64,000 nucleotides of DNA from Chryseobacterium caseinilyticum (GCF_014837145.1 NZ_JACYFS010000001.1:434001-498000); one strand, 5' to 3'; positions 21,346 through 30,037 are shown, counted from the first letter of the stretch. Made by a program: numbers and translations. The notes: generated by a model not told the origin, from the sequence alone.

Positions 21346-21412
21346 AATCTCAAATTTCAAATCTCAAATCTTGAATTTTAAATATTGAATCTTGAATCTT
21401 GAATCTTGAATC
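21346..21412. repeat. heptamer array (TTGAATC and relatives) at the ggt stop codon
   Basis: Four exact TTGAATC units (21385-21412), preceded by decayed units of the CAAATCT type. The last unit includes two bases of the ggt stop codon, so on the ggt strand the array starts immediately after translation ends. A similar array abuts another stop at 25.05 kb. Confidence 0.85.
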
Positions 21413-23099
21413 ACTCCACCGCAACAGAATCATCTCCACGACCATCGGCAACAGCATGAATATTTCCGTTTTCATCTACTAAGATCATTTCCGTTCTGCC
21501 AAGTTGATCCCATCTTTCAGATTTGTAGCCTAAATTTTCAAGGTTTTTGATAGTGGATTCTGGAAAATTCTTTTCGAACGCAACCCATTCAGGCAACCAC
21601 TGATGATGGAATTTTGGAGTATTTACGGCAAGATTGGCATTCAGTTTAAAATCGATGACATTAACTACAGACTGAAAAACAGAAGTAGGAATGGTAGTTC
21701 CACCCGGAGTTCCCACAACCATAAAAGGTTTTCCGTTTTTCATTACGATCGTTGGTGTCATCGACGATAGCATTCTTTTTCCAGGTTGAATTTCATTGGC
21801 CTTTCCACCTACGGCACCAAACATATTGGGAACGCCGGGCTTCACAGAAAAATCATCCATTTCATTATTCAGAAAAAATCCTGCTCCGGAAACGACAACT
21901 TTGCTGCCGTAAAGACCATTTAATGTTGTTGTCACGGCAGCTGCATTTCCATCTTTATCAATTACCGAAATATGGGTAGTTTCCGTAGATTCTTTAGGTT
22001 GCTGAATGATTTTCCCAACCTCTGAACTCGGTGTGGCTTTACTGAAACTGAAAGATTTCCATCTGCTTTTTAAATATTCATCAGAAATTAAATACGAAGT
22101 TTTATCATTGATGAAATTCGGATCACCCATATATTCCGCTCTGTCGGCAAAAGCTCTTCTTTCTGCTTCTACCATGATTTGTACAGCCTCAGTCGAATTT
22201 TGCTGATAGTTCTGGAGGTTTTCAAAAGAAGACATTTTCAGCATCTGTGCCAAAAGAATTCCTCCGCTTGAAGGTAGAGGCATAGAAATAATGTCACTTT
22301 CTTTATATTTAAAATTCAAAGCCTTTCTTTCTGCAACTTTATAATTTTTGAGATCGTTTAAAGTAATGATGCCGGTACCGTTTTTCATTTCTTTTACAAT
22401 TAAATCGGCAGTTTTACCTTCGTAAAAACCTTTCATTCCGTTTTTCTGAATAAGTCTTAAAGTTTCTGCAAATTCTTTCTGTATCAGAATATCACCTTGC
22501 TTCCAGTCTGAGTTTTTAATAAACGCAATTTTGTTTTTGTTGTGCTCTGCAAAAAACTTCCTGCTGTAATTCAGTAAATCCGCTTCCTGACTGGTGATGG
22601 CAAAACCTTTTTCAGCAATATCGATGGCAGGCTGAATAAGCTTGTCCATCGGAAGTTTACAGTATTTCAGTGTTGCAAAAAATCCTGCAACGCTTCCGGG
22701 AATTCCAACTGCCAATCTTCCGTTTTGAGACAGATCGGTATCAGCATTTCCTTTACTGTCGAGATACATATCTTTGAACGCCTTTGCAGGAGCGGTTTCA
22801 CGGTAATCCAAACTGAAACTCTCACCATTATTTTTCACACCTACCAAAAAGCCTCCGCCACCAATGTTTCCGGCCTGTGGATAGACTACGGCAAGGGCGT
22901 ACTGAGTTGCAACAACGGCATCATAGGCATTTCCGCCCATTCTCAGAATTTTTGCGCCTGCTTCACTTGCCAGAGGATGTGCACTTACCACAACACCTTT
23001 TTTAGAAACCTTGACTTCTTTTACGATCCTTATATCGGTGTATTGTGCTGATAGAGAACATGCTGCAAAGAGTAAAATACAGATAATATTTTTCATCAT
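21411..23099 (-). CDS. ggt: gamma-glutamyltransferase
   Basis: 562 residues, N-terminal nucleophile hydrolase that cleaves the gamma-glutamyl bond of glutathione and related peptides and transfers it to water or amino acids. A signal peptide (MMKNIICILLFAACSLSAQ) directs it to the periplasm. The precursor is cleaved before the catalytic Thr in ESTETTHISVID (about residue 371); the GGGGF segment and LNNEMDDF lie in the expected places on the large and small subunits, with PGGTTIPTSVFQ for substrate binding. Length is normal. Single gene. Confidence 0.95.
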   Translation of the reverse strand: MMKNIICILLFAACSLSAQYTDIRIVKEVKVSKKGVVVSAHPLASEAGAKILRMGGNAYDAVVATQYALAVVYPQAGNIGGGGFLVGVKNNGESFSLDYRETAPAKAFKDMYLDSKGNADTDLSQNGRLAVGIPGSVAGFFATLKYCKLPMDKLIQPAIDIAEKGFAITSQEADLLNYSRKFFAEHNKNKIAFIKNSDWKQGDILIQKEFAETLRLIQKNGMKGFYEGKTADLIVKEMKNGTGIITLNDLKNYKVAERKALNFKYKESDIISMPLPSSGGILLAQMLKMSSFENLQNYQQNSTEAVQIMVEAERRAFADRAEYMGDPNFINDKTSYLISDEYLKSRWKSFSFSKATPSSEVGKIIQQPKESTETTHISVIDKDGNAAAVTTTLNGLYGSKVVVSGAGFFLNNEMDDFSVKPGVPNMFGAVGGKANEIQPGKRMLSSMTPTIVMKNGKPFMVVGTPGGTTIPTSVFQSVVNVIDFKLNANLAVNTPKFHHQWLPEWVAFEKNFPESTIKNLENLGYKSERWDQLGRTEMILVDENGNIHAVADGRGDDSVAVE

Positions 23100-23126
23100 T
23101 AAAATTTACAGTCTAAATTACACTTT

Positions 23127-23160
23127 TTGTTTCACGATAGACTTTAAAATTTTATTTTTG
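23127..23160 (+). promoter_or_regulatory. promoter of the threonine dehydrogenase gene
   Basis: TTG (23127-23129), 23 bp spacer, TATTTTTG (23153-23160): both elements of the Bacteroidota housekeeping promoter, 27 bp before the ATG. Confidence 0.6.
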
Positions 23161-23187
23161 CTTTCAGTCAACCAATAAAAATTAAAA

Positions 23188-24150
23188 ATGGAGTCTTTCA
23201 CGGAAAAAATATTGATAACAGGAGCTTTAGGACAAATAGGAACAGAACTTACCAACCGTCTTGTAGAGATACATGGTGCTGAAAATGTGGTGGCTTCGGG
23301 TCTCGACAGGTATCAAAAAGGGCTTACATCTGCCGGTTATTACGAAAGAATGGATGTTACCAATACGCAGTTGGTAAGACAGGTAATCAAAGATTATGAG
23401 ATCACCACTGTTTATCATTTAGCTTCTTTATTGTCCGGAACATCAGAGAAACAGCCTGTTTTCGCCTGGAAACTGAATCTTGAACCTTTGCTGCATTTTT
23501 GTGAAATGGCGAAGGAAGGTTTGCTTAAAAAGATTTTCTGGCCAAGCTCTATCGCTGTTTTTGGAAAAGGAATTCCTAAAGAAAACGTCGGGCAGGATGT
23601 TGTTTTAAATCCTACCACTGTTTACGGAATTTCTAAGATGGCAGGTGAAAAATGGTGTGAATATTATTTTGACAAGCATGGAGTCGATGTAAGAAGCATC
23701 CGTTATCCAGGTTTAATCTCGTGGAAAACTCCTGCAGGTGGTGGTACAACCGACTATGCTGTTGAGATTTTTTATGAAGCTTTGGAAGAAGGAAAATACA
23801 CAAGTTTCATTTCTGAAAACACAGGAATGCCGATGCTGTATATGGACGATGCAATTGATGCAACATTGAAGTTAATGGATGCTCCAAAGGAAAGTTTAAC
23901 AGTCCGTTCGTCTTACAATTTAGGTGGAATGTCTTTTACACCAGCCGAACTTTCAGCTGAAATTAAAAAAGAAATACCTGGATTTGAGATAGATTACAAA
24001 CCGGATTTCAGACAGGCAATTGCAGATTCATGGCCTGCATCTATCGATGATTCTGTAGCAAAAAAAGATTGGGGACTGTCTTACAATTTCGGAATCTCTG
24101 AAATGACAAAAGATATGATCAAGAATCTGAAAGTTAAATTAAATAAATAA
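23188..24150 (+). CDS. L-threonine 3-dehydrogenase, SDR (epimerase-like) type
   Basis: 320 residues, extended short-chain dehydrogenase fold. Rossmann motif ITGALGQIGTEL at residues 10-21, YGISKMAGEKW with the catalytic Tyr/Lys, and the GGGTTDYAVEIFYEAL segment that marks the NAD-dependent L-threonine dehydrogenases known from Flavobacterium frigidimaris, as opposed to UDP-sugar epimerases. It oxidises L-threonine to 2-amino-3-ketobutyrate, which then yields glycine. gcvT, for glycine cleavage, is at 34.7 kb. Full promoter upstream. Confidence 0.85.
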   Translation: MESFTEKILITGALGQIGTELTNRLVEIHGAENVVASGLDRYQKGLTSAGYYERMDVTNTQLVRQVIKDYEITTVYHLASLLSGTSEKQPVFAWKLNLEPLLHFCEMAKEGLLKKIFWPSSIAVFGKGIPKENVGQDVVLNPTTVYGISKMAGEKWCEYYFDKHGVDVRSIRYPGLISWKTPAGGGTTDYAVEIFYEALEEGKYTSFISENTGMPMLYMDDAIDATLKLMDAPKESLTVRSSYNLGGMSFTPAELSAEIKKEIPGFEIDYKPDFRQAIADSWPASIDDSVAKKDWGLSYNFGISEMTKDMIKNLKVKLNK

Positions 24151-24233
24151 TTTGACTTAAAGCTTTTATGTAATATTTAAACTTAAATGTCTGTATAAAA
24201 GCAGTTTATATATTTTATCTAAAATTAAATTGA

Positions 24234-24986
24234 ATGATTCTCCTGACTTTTAATATTGTAAATTCTGATGCTGATACCAAAAGTTCAGCAGGAATTTCAA
24301 TGGTTGAAAGGTTAAAAATTACAGAAGAAAATACAAAATCGATTTTACACATTTTAGATGTACATGATATTAAAGCCAGTTTTTTTATTGAAATTTCCAT
24401 TGTGGAAAAACTGCAGATACTTATAAAAGCAATTTCTGCTCAGGGGCATGAAATTGCTTTTTACAATGAAAATTCCACGCTTGCAAAAATCGAAAGTGTA
24501 AAAAAGCAAACCGAGGAATTGCTTTCCAAACAGATTCGTGGAATCCGTCAGAAGGAAGTGAAATATTCTTTAGAAGAGTTGAAATCGCTGGAATTTAATT
24601 ACGTTTCAAATATCGACAATGCCAATATTCTCTTTCCTTTCAAAAGATTAAAAAGAGATACCGAAATACTTGAAGATAATGGTGTGAGCGTTGTTCCGGA
24701 AAGTATTTCTCCCTACAGTCAGCTTCCATACAATGATTTTGTATTTCAGGTTTTGCCGATGCAGTATTATCAAAATATGGTTTTTGAAACACTTAAAAGT
24801 GAGGAGTATGTTTTGATTTACGTCAATTCATGGCAGTTTACCGATTTCAAAAAGTACGGCCTGAAAATGCCATTTTACCGCCGTTACAATTCAGGAAAAA
24901 AAATGGAGGACAAACTTGTTGCCCTCCTTACTTTTATCAACGGAAAAGAACTTGCGACTTCCCGGATGAAAGATTATATTTTTTAA
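24234..24986 (+). CDS. polysaccharide deacetylase-fold protein lacking the metal-binding motifs
   Basis: 250 residues. The layout follows the short, DUF3473-type polysaccharide deacetylases of Bacteroidota: ILLTFNIV at the N-terminus, TENTKSILHILDVHDIKASFF, AQGHEIAFYNENSTLAKIE, QIRGIRQKEV, and EEYVLIYVNSWQFTDF near the end. In active members the first motif has Asp residues and the second reads GHEIASH...H, while the last reads HPWE. Here the metal Asp is Asn (TFNIV), the His residues are Phe/Tyr/Asn, and HPWE became NSWQ. The protein is thus probably inactive as a deacetylase. No signal peptide. Confidence 0.65.
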   Translation: MILLTFNIVNSDADTKSSAGISMVERLKITEENTKSILHILDVHDIKASFFIEISIVEKLQILIKAISAQGHEIAFYNENSTLAKIESVKKQTEELLSKQIRGIRQKEVKYSLEELKSLEFNYVSNIDNANILFPFKRLKRDTEILEDNGVSVVPESISPYSQLPYNDFVFQVLPMQYYQNMVFETLKSEEYVLIYVNSWQFTDFKKYGLKMPFYRRYNSGKKMEDKLVALLTFINGKELATSRMKDYIF

Positions 24987-25040
24987 ATGCGGGATACGTG
25001 TTTCAAAAATTTTCTAAACCACGTTCAGCCGGATGCCATC

Positions 25041-25075
25041 TCAAATCTCAAACCTCAAATCTCAAATCTCAAATC
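25041..25075. repeat. heptamer array TCAAATC x5 beside a stop codon
   Basis: Five consecutive TCAAATC units (the second reads TCAAACC). The array ends 3 bp from the stop of the minus-strand phosphoesterase and fills the gap between two convergent genes. Confidence 0.9.
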
Positions 25076-25078
25076 AGT

Positions 25079-26284
25079 TTACGACAATTCAAAAAGCGTA
25101 ATCTCCGGCAAAACGCCAACCCGTCCCGGATACGCCAGGACTCCGAAACCGCGGTTTACATAAAGCAATTTTCCTTCACTCTCATACAGATCAGCCCATT
25201 TCGGATATTTGTATTGTACAGGCGACCATTTTACATTTTTTAAATCCAAACCAAACTGCATACCGTGGGTGTGACCGGAAAGTGTCAGATGAACATTTCC
25301 TGGATGTTTTTTCACAATGGCATCGAAGTGGGAAGGGTCATGGCTCATTAAAATCTTTGGAGCAGATTCAGGGATGCCTTTCAAAGCCTTGTCTAAATCT
25401 CCGTATTGTGGAAATGGCTTCAAACCCCAGTTTTCTATACCTAAAATGTAGAGCTTTTCACCATTTCTTTCAATGACGCGGTTTTCGTTTCTCAAATTCT
25501 CAAAACCGGCTTGCCTTTCATAGTCAATAAGTGTATTCAGATTGTCAATTTTGGCTTGCGGAGATTTCCAGGTAACGTAATCACCGTAGTCGTGGTTTCC
25601 TAATGTCGCCAGTTTACCGTCTTTAGATCTAATTTTTGAAAATAGTGGAATGAAGGGCTTGAATTCCTCAGCAACATTATTCACCATATCACCTGTAAAA
25701 AGAACAAGATCAGGCTTTTGCTCATTAATCAAATCAATTGCATGCTGCAGTTTTTCAGGGTTTGGGAAACTGCCGCTGTGCACATCCGAAATCTGAATGA
25801 TTTTGTAGCCTTTGAAACTTTTTCCCAGTCCCGGGATTTTAATTTTTACTTTTCTTACTCTGTGCCTGAACTTTCCAAAAGTAATTCCGTCAATAAACAA
25901 TGCGGAAAATGCTCCGCCAAGTCCCAAACCGACCAGACTTAAAAATTTTCTTCTTTCAGGAAAGAAATGATTGCCGGGTTTTGTGAAATTGAAAAAGTAA
26001 GTTCCTGTACGGAAGATATCATCGACTAATAAAAATAAAACGACAAAAATTTTCGGCAGTATAAAAATCAAAAACAGCGAAACAGTGAGATGAAGTCGGG
26101 TAGGGTCTTTGTCTGCACGGGAAATGTTGGTAAGCTCGTAAGCAAACAGTCCGTAAACCGATAATGTGATGGCCCAATATGCAATTCTGATCCAGAAATT
26201 ATCGGTCAGTGTTCTCACTGCCTGATAGATATAGACTTCCAATAACAGGAAAATTGCGGTGATGATTAAAAAATTCTTCTGCAT
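25079..26284 (-). CDS. membrane-anchored metallophosphoesterase
   Basis: 401 residues. About four N-terminal membrane helices (residues 1-110), then a calcineurin-like phosphoesterase domain with all five metal motifs: ISDVHSGSF, VLFTGDMVNN, TLGNHDYGDY, LMSHDPSHFD and LSGHTHGMQFG. It resembles YkuE-type enzymes. The substrate is not predictable; a lipid or nucleotide-linked phosphoester at the membrane is possible. A terminator separates it from the upstream FabH-like gene on the same strand. Confidence 0.88.
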   Translation of the reverse strand: MQKNFLIITAIFLLLEVYIYQAVRTLTDNFWIRIAYWAITLSVYGLFAYELTNISRADKDPTRLHLTVSLFLIFILPKIFVVLFLLVDDIFRTGTYFFNFTKPGNHFFPERRKFLSLVGLGLGGAFSALFIDGITFGKFRHRVRKVKIKIPGLGKSFKGYKIIQISDVHSGSFPNPEKLQHAIDLINEQKPDLVLFTGDMVNNVAEEFKPFIPLFSKIRSKDGKLATLGNHDYGDYVTWKSPQAKIDNLNTLIDYERQAGFENLRNENRVIERNGEKLYILGIENWGLKPFPQYGDLDKALKGIPESAPKILMSHDPSHFDAIVKKHPGNVHLTLSGHTHGMQFGLDLKNVKWSPVQYKYPKWADLYESEGKLLYVNRGFGVLAYPGRVGVLPEITLFELS

Positions 26285-26288
26285 AACA

Positions 26289-26325
26289 TTTAAAAAAGCA
26301 CAAAAGAGAATTCCTTTGTGCTTTG
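26289..26325 (-). terminator. Rho-independent terminator of the FabH-like gene
   Basis: On the minus strand AAAGCACAAAG and CTTTTGTGCTTT form a stem around a short AATT loop region and end in TTTTTT. Confidence 0.75.
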
Positions 26326-26347
26326 TATTTTTAATTTAAAATAAATT

Positions 26348-27415
26348 TTAAGGGAATCTGTAAACAATAGCGTTGATGTTCATCCCGGCACCTACCGACG
26401 TCATCACTACATTGTCTTTTGCTTTAAACGAATGACCCTCCATTTTTCCTTTAATTATTAAATCAAACATAGTAGGAATCGTTGCTACAGATGAATTTCC
26501 AAACTCCTGAATGGTCATCGGTGAAATAGCATGATCGTAATCTTTGATATCATAAAGCTTGTGAAGTCTTTCTATCATTGCATAATCCATCTTAGCATTC
26601 GCCTGATGAATTAATATTTTACTGATATTCTCAATAGACAGTCCGGCATCATCAATAGTTTCCTTGATGGCAACAGGAACGTTTTTCAGGGCGTATTCGT
26701 AAATTTTCCGGCCTTGCATTCTAACGTATAGTCTGTTCTGATCTGAATCTTTATTTAACGAAGATCCGTTGGCAAGATAATTCAATTCCGGACCGTTGTC
26801 ACAGATAGTGTTGTGAGCAATAATACCTACATTTTCTTCTTCGGTAGCGGTAACTACAACTGCACCGGCACCGTCTGCGAAAATCATTCTGTTTCTGTCG
26901 TAAGGATCGGTTACTCTGCTTAAAGTTTCGCTCCCTACCACCAAAATATTTTTTGCAGTTCCTGCTTTGATAAAATGGTCAGCTAAAATCATGGCCTCAA
27001 CCCATCCAGGGCAACCGAACATCATGTCGTAAGTGATGCATTTTCTGTTTTTAATGCCCAGAAGATTTTTCACTCTGGCAGCCATATTCGGCATGAAATC
27101 AGCGTATCCTTTGACGCTTACTTCACCGAAATTACTGGCATAAATTATATAATCTAAGGTTTCGGGATCAATTTTGGCGTCTTCGATGGCGCTTTTTGCT
27201 GCTTCGTATCCAATTTTTGAGTTGCTTTGGTCATCTTCTATAAACCTTCGGTTTTCAATCTCTGTAATTTCTACAAATTTTGAAATAGTTTCTTCTGCGG
27301 GTTTGTCGATTTTCAAGCCGTCTTCTGCGTAGAATTCAGAATCTAAAAAAAAATCTCTTCCAACAATTCTGCCGGGAAGATAAGATCCTGAGCCGATAAT
27401 GATCGTATTAGGCAT
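26348..27415 (-). CDS. 3-oxoacyl-ACP synthase III family protein (FabH-like)
   Basis: 355 residues, thiolase fold. Catalytic triad by motif: Cys in MMFGCPGWVEA (near residue 131), His in ILIHQANAKMD, and Asn in FGNSSVATIPTMFDL. KASIII enzymes condense an acyl-CoA starter with malonyl-ACP. The protein is longer than E. coli FabH (317) and has a divergent N-terminal stretch (DFFLDSEFYAEDGLKIDKPAEE is split here by its Asp residues), so it may be a secondary FabH homologue rather than the housekeeping one. Single-gene transcript. Confidence 0.85.
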   Translation of the reverse strand: MPNTIIIGSGSYLPGRIVGRDFFLDSEFYAEDGLKIDKPAEETISKFVEITEIENRRFIEDDQSNSKIGYEAAKSAIEDAKIDPETLDYIIYASNFGEVSVKGYADFMPNMAARVKNLLGIKNRKCITYDMMFGCPGWVEAMILADHFIKAGTAKNILVVGSETLSRVTDPYDRNRMIFADGAGAVVVTATEEENVGIIAHNTICDNGPELNYLANGSSLNKDSDQNRLYVRMQGRKIYEYALKNVPVAIKETIDDAGLSIENISKILIHQANAKMDYAMIERLHKLYDIKDYDHAISPMTIQEFGNSSVATIPTMFDLIIKGKMEGHSFKAKDNVVMTSVGAGMNINAIVYRFP

Positions 27416-27486
27416 TATTTTATATAATTTTTTTAAGGATGCAAAGTTAATAATTAATATTAATAAGAAAGAATTAAAATTATTAT

Positions 27487-27494
27487 TAAATTTG
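27487..27494 (+). promoter_or_regulatory. -7 box of the unknown-ubiE-porT operon
   Basis: TAAATTTG fits TAnnTTTG, 22 bp before the ATG at 27517. Confidence 0.55.
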
Positions 27495-27516
27495 CAAAAA
27501 TTGTACTTTATACATT

Positions 27517-28086
27517 ATGAAAAACAATCCTTCATTAAAAGGTCTTTTGATAGCATTGGTGGCGTTTGCAGGAGCCTTTGGGATTTATTTCTTTTTTCTT
27601 GCCAAGAAAAACTATTATGTGGTAGACAACCCTACGCCAAAAACTTTTTACTATAAAATAAACAATGGCAGTGAAGGCGTAATCTCTGCAGGACAGACCG
27701 TTAATATTGATCTTAACAAGGGTGAAAATAGCATAAAAGTTTTTGATCAGAATAAAAAAATCATTTACGATTCTGCATTTAAAGTGAATAAAGAAAGAGG
27801 GCTTATTAACCTTGCTCATCAGGATTATTATATCAATGAGCAATATTATGGGTACAACCTAAAGAAAGATTCCTTACTTTTGGCACTTGATAAGACTGTG
27901 ATCGACGGAAAGGCGTATTATGGCGGAGCAAAACATTTTAATAAACTGTACACGGAAGATTTTTATTATAATGTGGATGAAGAATATGACAGGCTGATCA
28001 AAAACATTCAAAAGATAGAATCCCGCACAAAGATTTTCAGAAAGCAGGATTATCTCAATTATTATAACGAATATTACAAGTTTTGA
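27517..28086 (+). CDS. hypothetical single-pass membrane protein
   Basis: 189 residues, family not recognised. One N-terminal membrane helix (about residues 8-29, LLIALVAFAGAFGIYFFFLA) followed by a mixed, Tyr- and Lys-rich domain presumably outside the membrane. The region from about residue 35 to 85 (KTFYYKINNGSEG...VFDQNKKIIYD) looks like beta strands. Its TGA overlaps the TTG start of ubiE, so it is the first gene of an operon with ubiE and porT. Confidence 0.7.
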   Translation: MKNNPSLKGLLIALVAFAGAFGIYFFFLAKKNYYVVDNPTPKTFYYKINNGSEGVISAGQTVNIDLNKGENSIKVFDQNKKIIYDSAFKVNKERGLINLAHQDYYINEQYYGYNLKKDSLLLALDKTVIDGKAYYGGAKHFNKLYTEDFYYNVDEEYDRLIKNIQKIESRTKIFRKQDYLNYYNEYYKF

Positions 28087-28814
28087 CAAAAGATATCAAC
28101 AATGTGACGCCTTACAACTCTGAGGCAACGAAAAAAAGCCAGGTGGAGGATATGTTTGACAATATTGCTCCGAAATATGATTTGCTGAACCATGTTCTTT
28201 CAATGAAAATTGATGTTTTATGGAGAAATACATTGGTCAGCTGGATGAAGAAAGACGCGCCTCAGGAAGTGCTTGATGTGGCTACCGGAACTGGCGATCT
28301 GGCTATTGCTGTTGAAAAAGGAACACAGGCAAAAGTAGTTGGTTTGGATTTATCGCAACAAATGTTAAATGTTGGCGTTATTAAAATAAAAAAACTTAAA
28401 TTAGACGGCAAAATTTCCATGCAGAAAGGGGATGCTGAGAACCTTCCTTTTGAAGACAACAGATTTGATTCAGTGTCTGTAGCGTTTGGAGTTAGAAATT
28501 TTGAAAACCTTACAAAAGGTTTGTCTGAGCTGAGAAGAGTAGTGAAGGAAAATAAAAGTATTTATATACTTGAATTTTCTAAGGTTGAAGGTTTTTTAGG
28601 ACCGTTTTATATGTTTTATTTTAAAAACATTTTGCCGGCAATTGGCAGATTGGTTTCTAAAGACAACAGAGCCTACACCTACCTTCCGGATTCTGTGAAT
28701 GCTTTTCCGTTTGGTGAAAAGATGAAGCAGATCCTTTTAGATACAGGATTTAAAAAAGTTGAATATAAAAAACTAAGTTTAGGTATAGCCACAATTTATA
28801 AAGCAACAAAGTAA
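28083..28814 (+). CDS. ubiE: demethylmenaquinone methyltransferase
   Basis: C-methyltransferase for the last step of menaquinone synthesis, the quinone used by respiratory enzymes such as CydAB. 243 residues with MFDNIAPKYDLLNHVLS, the SAM motif VLDVATGTGDLAI, and VAFGVRNFENLTKGLSE, all typical of UbiE/MenG. The start is TTG at 28083 (TTGACAAAAGAT), overlapping the previous TGA; no in-frame ATG occurs before the conserved N-terminus. porT follows after 3 bp, an order I recall from other flavobacteria. Confidence 0.93.
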   Translation: MTKDINNVTPYNSEATKKSQVEDMFDNIAPKYDLLNHVLSMKIDVLWRNTLVSWMKKDAPQEVLDVATGTGDLAIAVEKGTQAKVVGLDLSQQMLNVGVIKIKKLKLDGKISMQKGDAENLPFEDNRFDSVSVAFGVRNFENLTKGLSELRRVVKENKSIYILEFSKVEGFLGPFYMFYFKNILPAIGRLVSKDNRAYTYLPDSVNAFPFGEKMKQILLDTGFKKVEYKKLSLGIATIYKATK

Positions 28815-28817
28815 CCT

Positions 28818-29600
28818 ATGAATAAATTTTTATTAAAAGCACTGGTTTTTGCCTCCGTAAATATCGCAGTTTTTGCAGATGCACAATTCAGAACCCGTAA
28901 CAGGATGGATAAGTTGGAAAGTTTTGATCAGCAGAAGGTCAGCTGGGGATTCTATCTTAATGGTAATATGATGGATTATCATATTAATCTGAACCCGAGA
29001 TACGGTATGAATGGGAATGCAAATCTCGTTACATCAAAACCAAGTTACAGCTTTGGAGCCGGGCTTATCGGAAAACTTAGAATCAATGATTATCTTGATT
29101 TAAGAATGGAACCGGGGTTGCAGTTTGGTCAGAGAGAAGTTGTTTTCAACACTCAGTCTAATGATCAGTATCAAAACGGTACTTTAACGAATCCTCCTTT
29201 TGCACCTATTGGTCTGGCGGAGAAAGATACGCACAGACAGATTAAGTCTACTTTAGTTGACGTTCCTGTATTGCTTGAACTTCACGGTGACAGATGGTAC
29301 AACTCAAGACCGTACATTGCTGCCGGTGTAAACTATATCGTAAATCTTCAGTCTAATTCAGATTCTACAGAAGATAACCTTCAGCAGGTTTTCAGATCTA
29401 CAACGCACAACTTTGCCTGGTCTGCAGAATTTGGAGTACAGTTTTACTTCAATAAGTTTAAACTTACGCCAGCAGTAAGAGGTACATTCTTCATGAACAA
29501 CGAAATGGTGGCAGATAATGCATCTACACCTCCTTACTGGTCTGCTGCAGTTTCTACGCTTCAGACAAGAGCAGTAATGTTTGTTCTTAAATTTGAATAA
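28818..29600 (+). CDS. porT: type IX secretion outer-membrane protein PorT
   Basis: 260 residues: signal peptide ending near FADAQ, then the pattern of an eight-stranded outer-membrane barrel (alternating hydrophobic strands, C-terminal Phe-Glu). Segments such as VSWGFYLNGNMMDYHI, DLRMEPGLQFGQREVVF and PYIAAGVNYIVNLQ match PorT/SprT. In this family it is required for T9SS function and gliding in relatives. Its position right behind ubiE agrees with known flavobacterial gene order. The secreted protein at 3.2 kb is a likely client of this system. Confidence 0.85.
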   Translation: MNKFLLKALVFASVNIAVFADAQFRTRNRMDKLESFDQQKVSWGFYLNGNMMDYHINLNPRYGMNGNANLVTSKPSYSFGAGLIGKLRINDYLDLRMEPGLQFGQREVVFNTQSNDQYQNGTLTNPPFAPIGLAEKDTHRQIKSTLVDVPVLLELHGDRWYNSRPYIAAGVNYIVNLQSNSDSTEDNLQQVFRSTTHNFAWSAEFGVQFYFNKFKLTPAVRGTFFMNNEMVADNASTPPYWSAAVSTLQTRAVMFVLKFE

Positions 29601-29616
29601 TTTAATTAAATGATAA

Positions 29617-29647
29617 TAAAGGAGATACAGAAATGTGTCTCCTTTTT
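29617..29647 (+). terminator. Rho-independent terminator after porT
   Basis: AAAGGAGATAC and GTGTCTCCTTT form an 11 bp stem (one G.U) and are followed by TTTCG within a T-rich tail. Confidence 0.8.
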
Positions 29648-29701
29648 TCGTTTTAAACCTAAATATCATGGTTTTTATTTTTGTCCGTACCATTATTTTC
29701 C

Positions 29702-29709
29702 TATTTTTG
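29702..29709 (+). promoter_or_regulatory. -7 box of the coiled-coil/zapA operon
   Basis: TATTTTTG, 25 bp before the ATG at 29735. It lies inside the longer possible reading frame and so favours the shorter start. Confidence 0.6.
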
Positions 29710-29734
29710 TGAGAAGTTAGAATATCAACCTGAA

Positions 29735-30037
29735 ATGCTTCAAGAATTAGAAACTCAATTTTCGGAACTGGAAAGAAAGATTCAGAATCTTCATAAAAGT
29801 TATCAGAATCTTTCAGAAAATTTTTCAGATTTAAACAGGGAGCATACCGAGTTGAAGAAGAAATATGATGAGGAAAGGAAAAAAAATCAGGTCTTAGCAG
29901 AAGAACAGAAAAATATAAAATTGTATTCAGCAATATCAGGAAACCCTGAACACAACAGACTCATGAAAAACCACATCAACAGATTGGTAAAAGAAGTAGA
30001 CTTTTGTATTGCACAGCTTCAAAACAGTGGATTGTAA
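29735..30037 (+). CDS. coiled-coil protein upstream of zapA (ZapB-like position)
   Basis: 100 residues from the ATG at 29735. Almost the entire chain has heptad spacing (LETQFSELERKIQNLHKSY, LNREHTELKKKYDEER) and no other domain, then a short C-terminal segment (HRLMKNHINRLVKEVDFCIAQL). The stop codon shares a base with the zapA ATG (TAATG). A small coiled-coil protein coupled to ZapA suggests a cell-division partner comparable to ZapB; this is inference from context, as sequence similarity to ZapB cannot be judged by eye. Confidence 0.75.
   Translation: MLQELETQFSELERKIQNLHKSYQNLSENFSDLNREHTELKKKYDEERKKNQVLAEEQKNIKLYSAISGNPEHNRLMKNHINRLVKEVDFCIAQLQNSGL

Noticed and set aside
24830-25243. 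137-codon plus-strand frame
   Set aside because: Overlaps the deacetylase-fold gene, the heptamer array and the end of the phosphoesterase gene; not credible.
29358-29933. 191-codon minus-strand frame antisense to porT
   Set aside because: Overlaps porT, a terminator and the start of the coiled-coil gene; composition rich in Cys/Arg/His as expected for a shadow frame.
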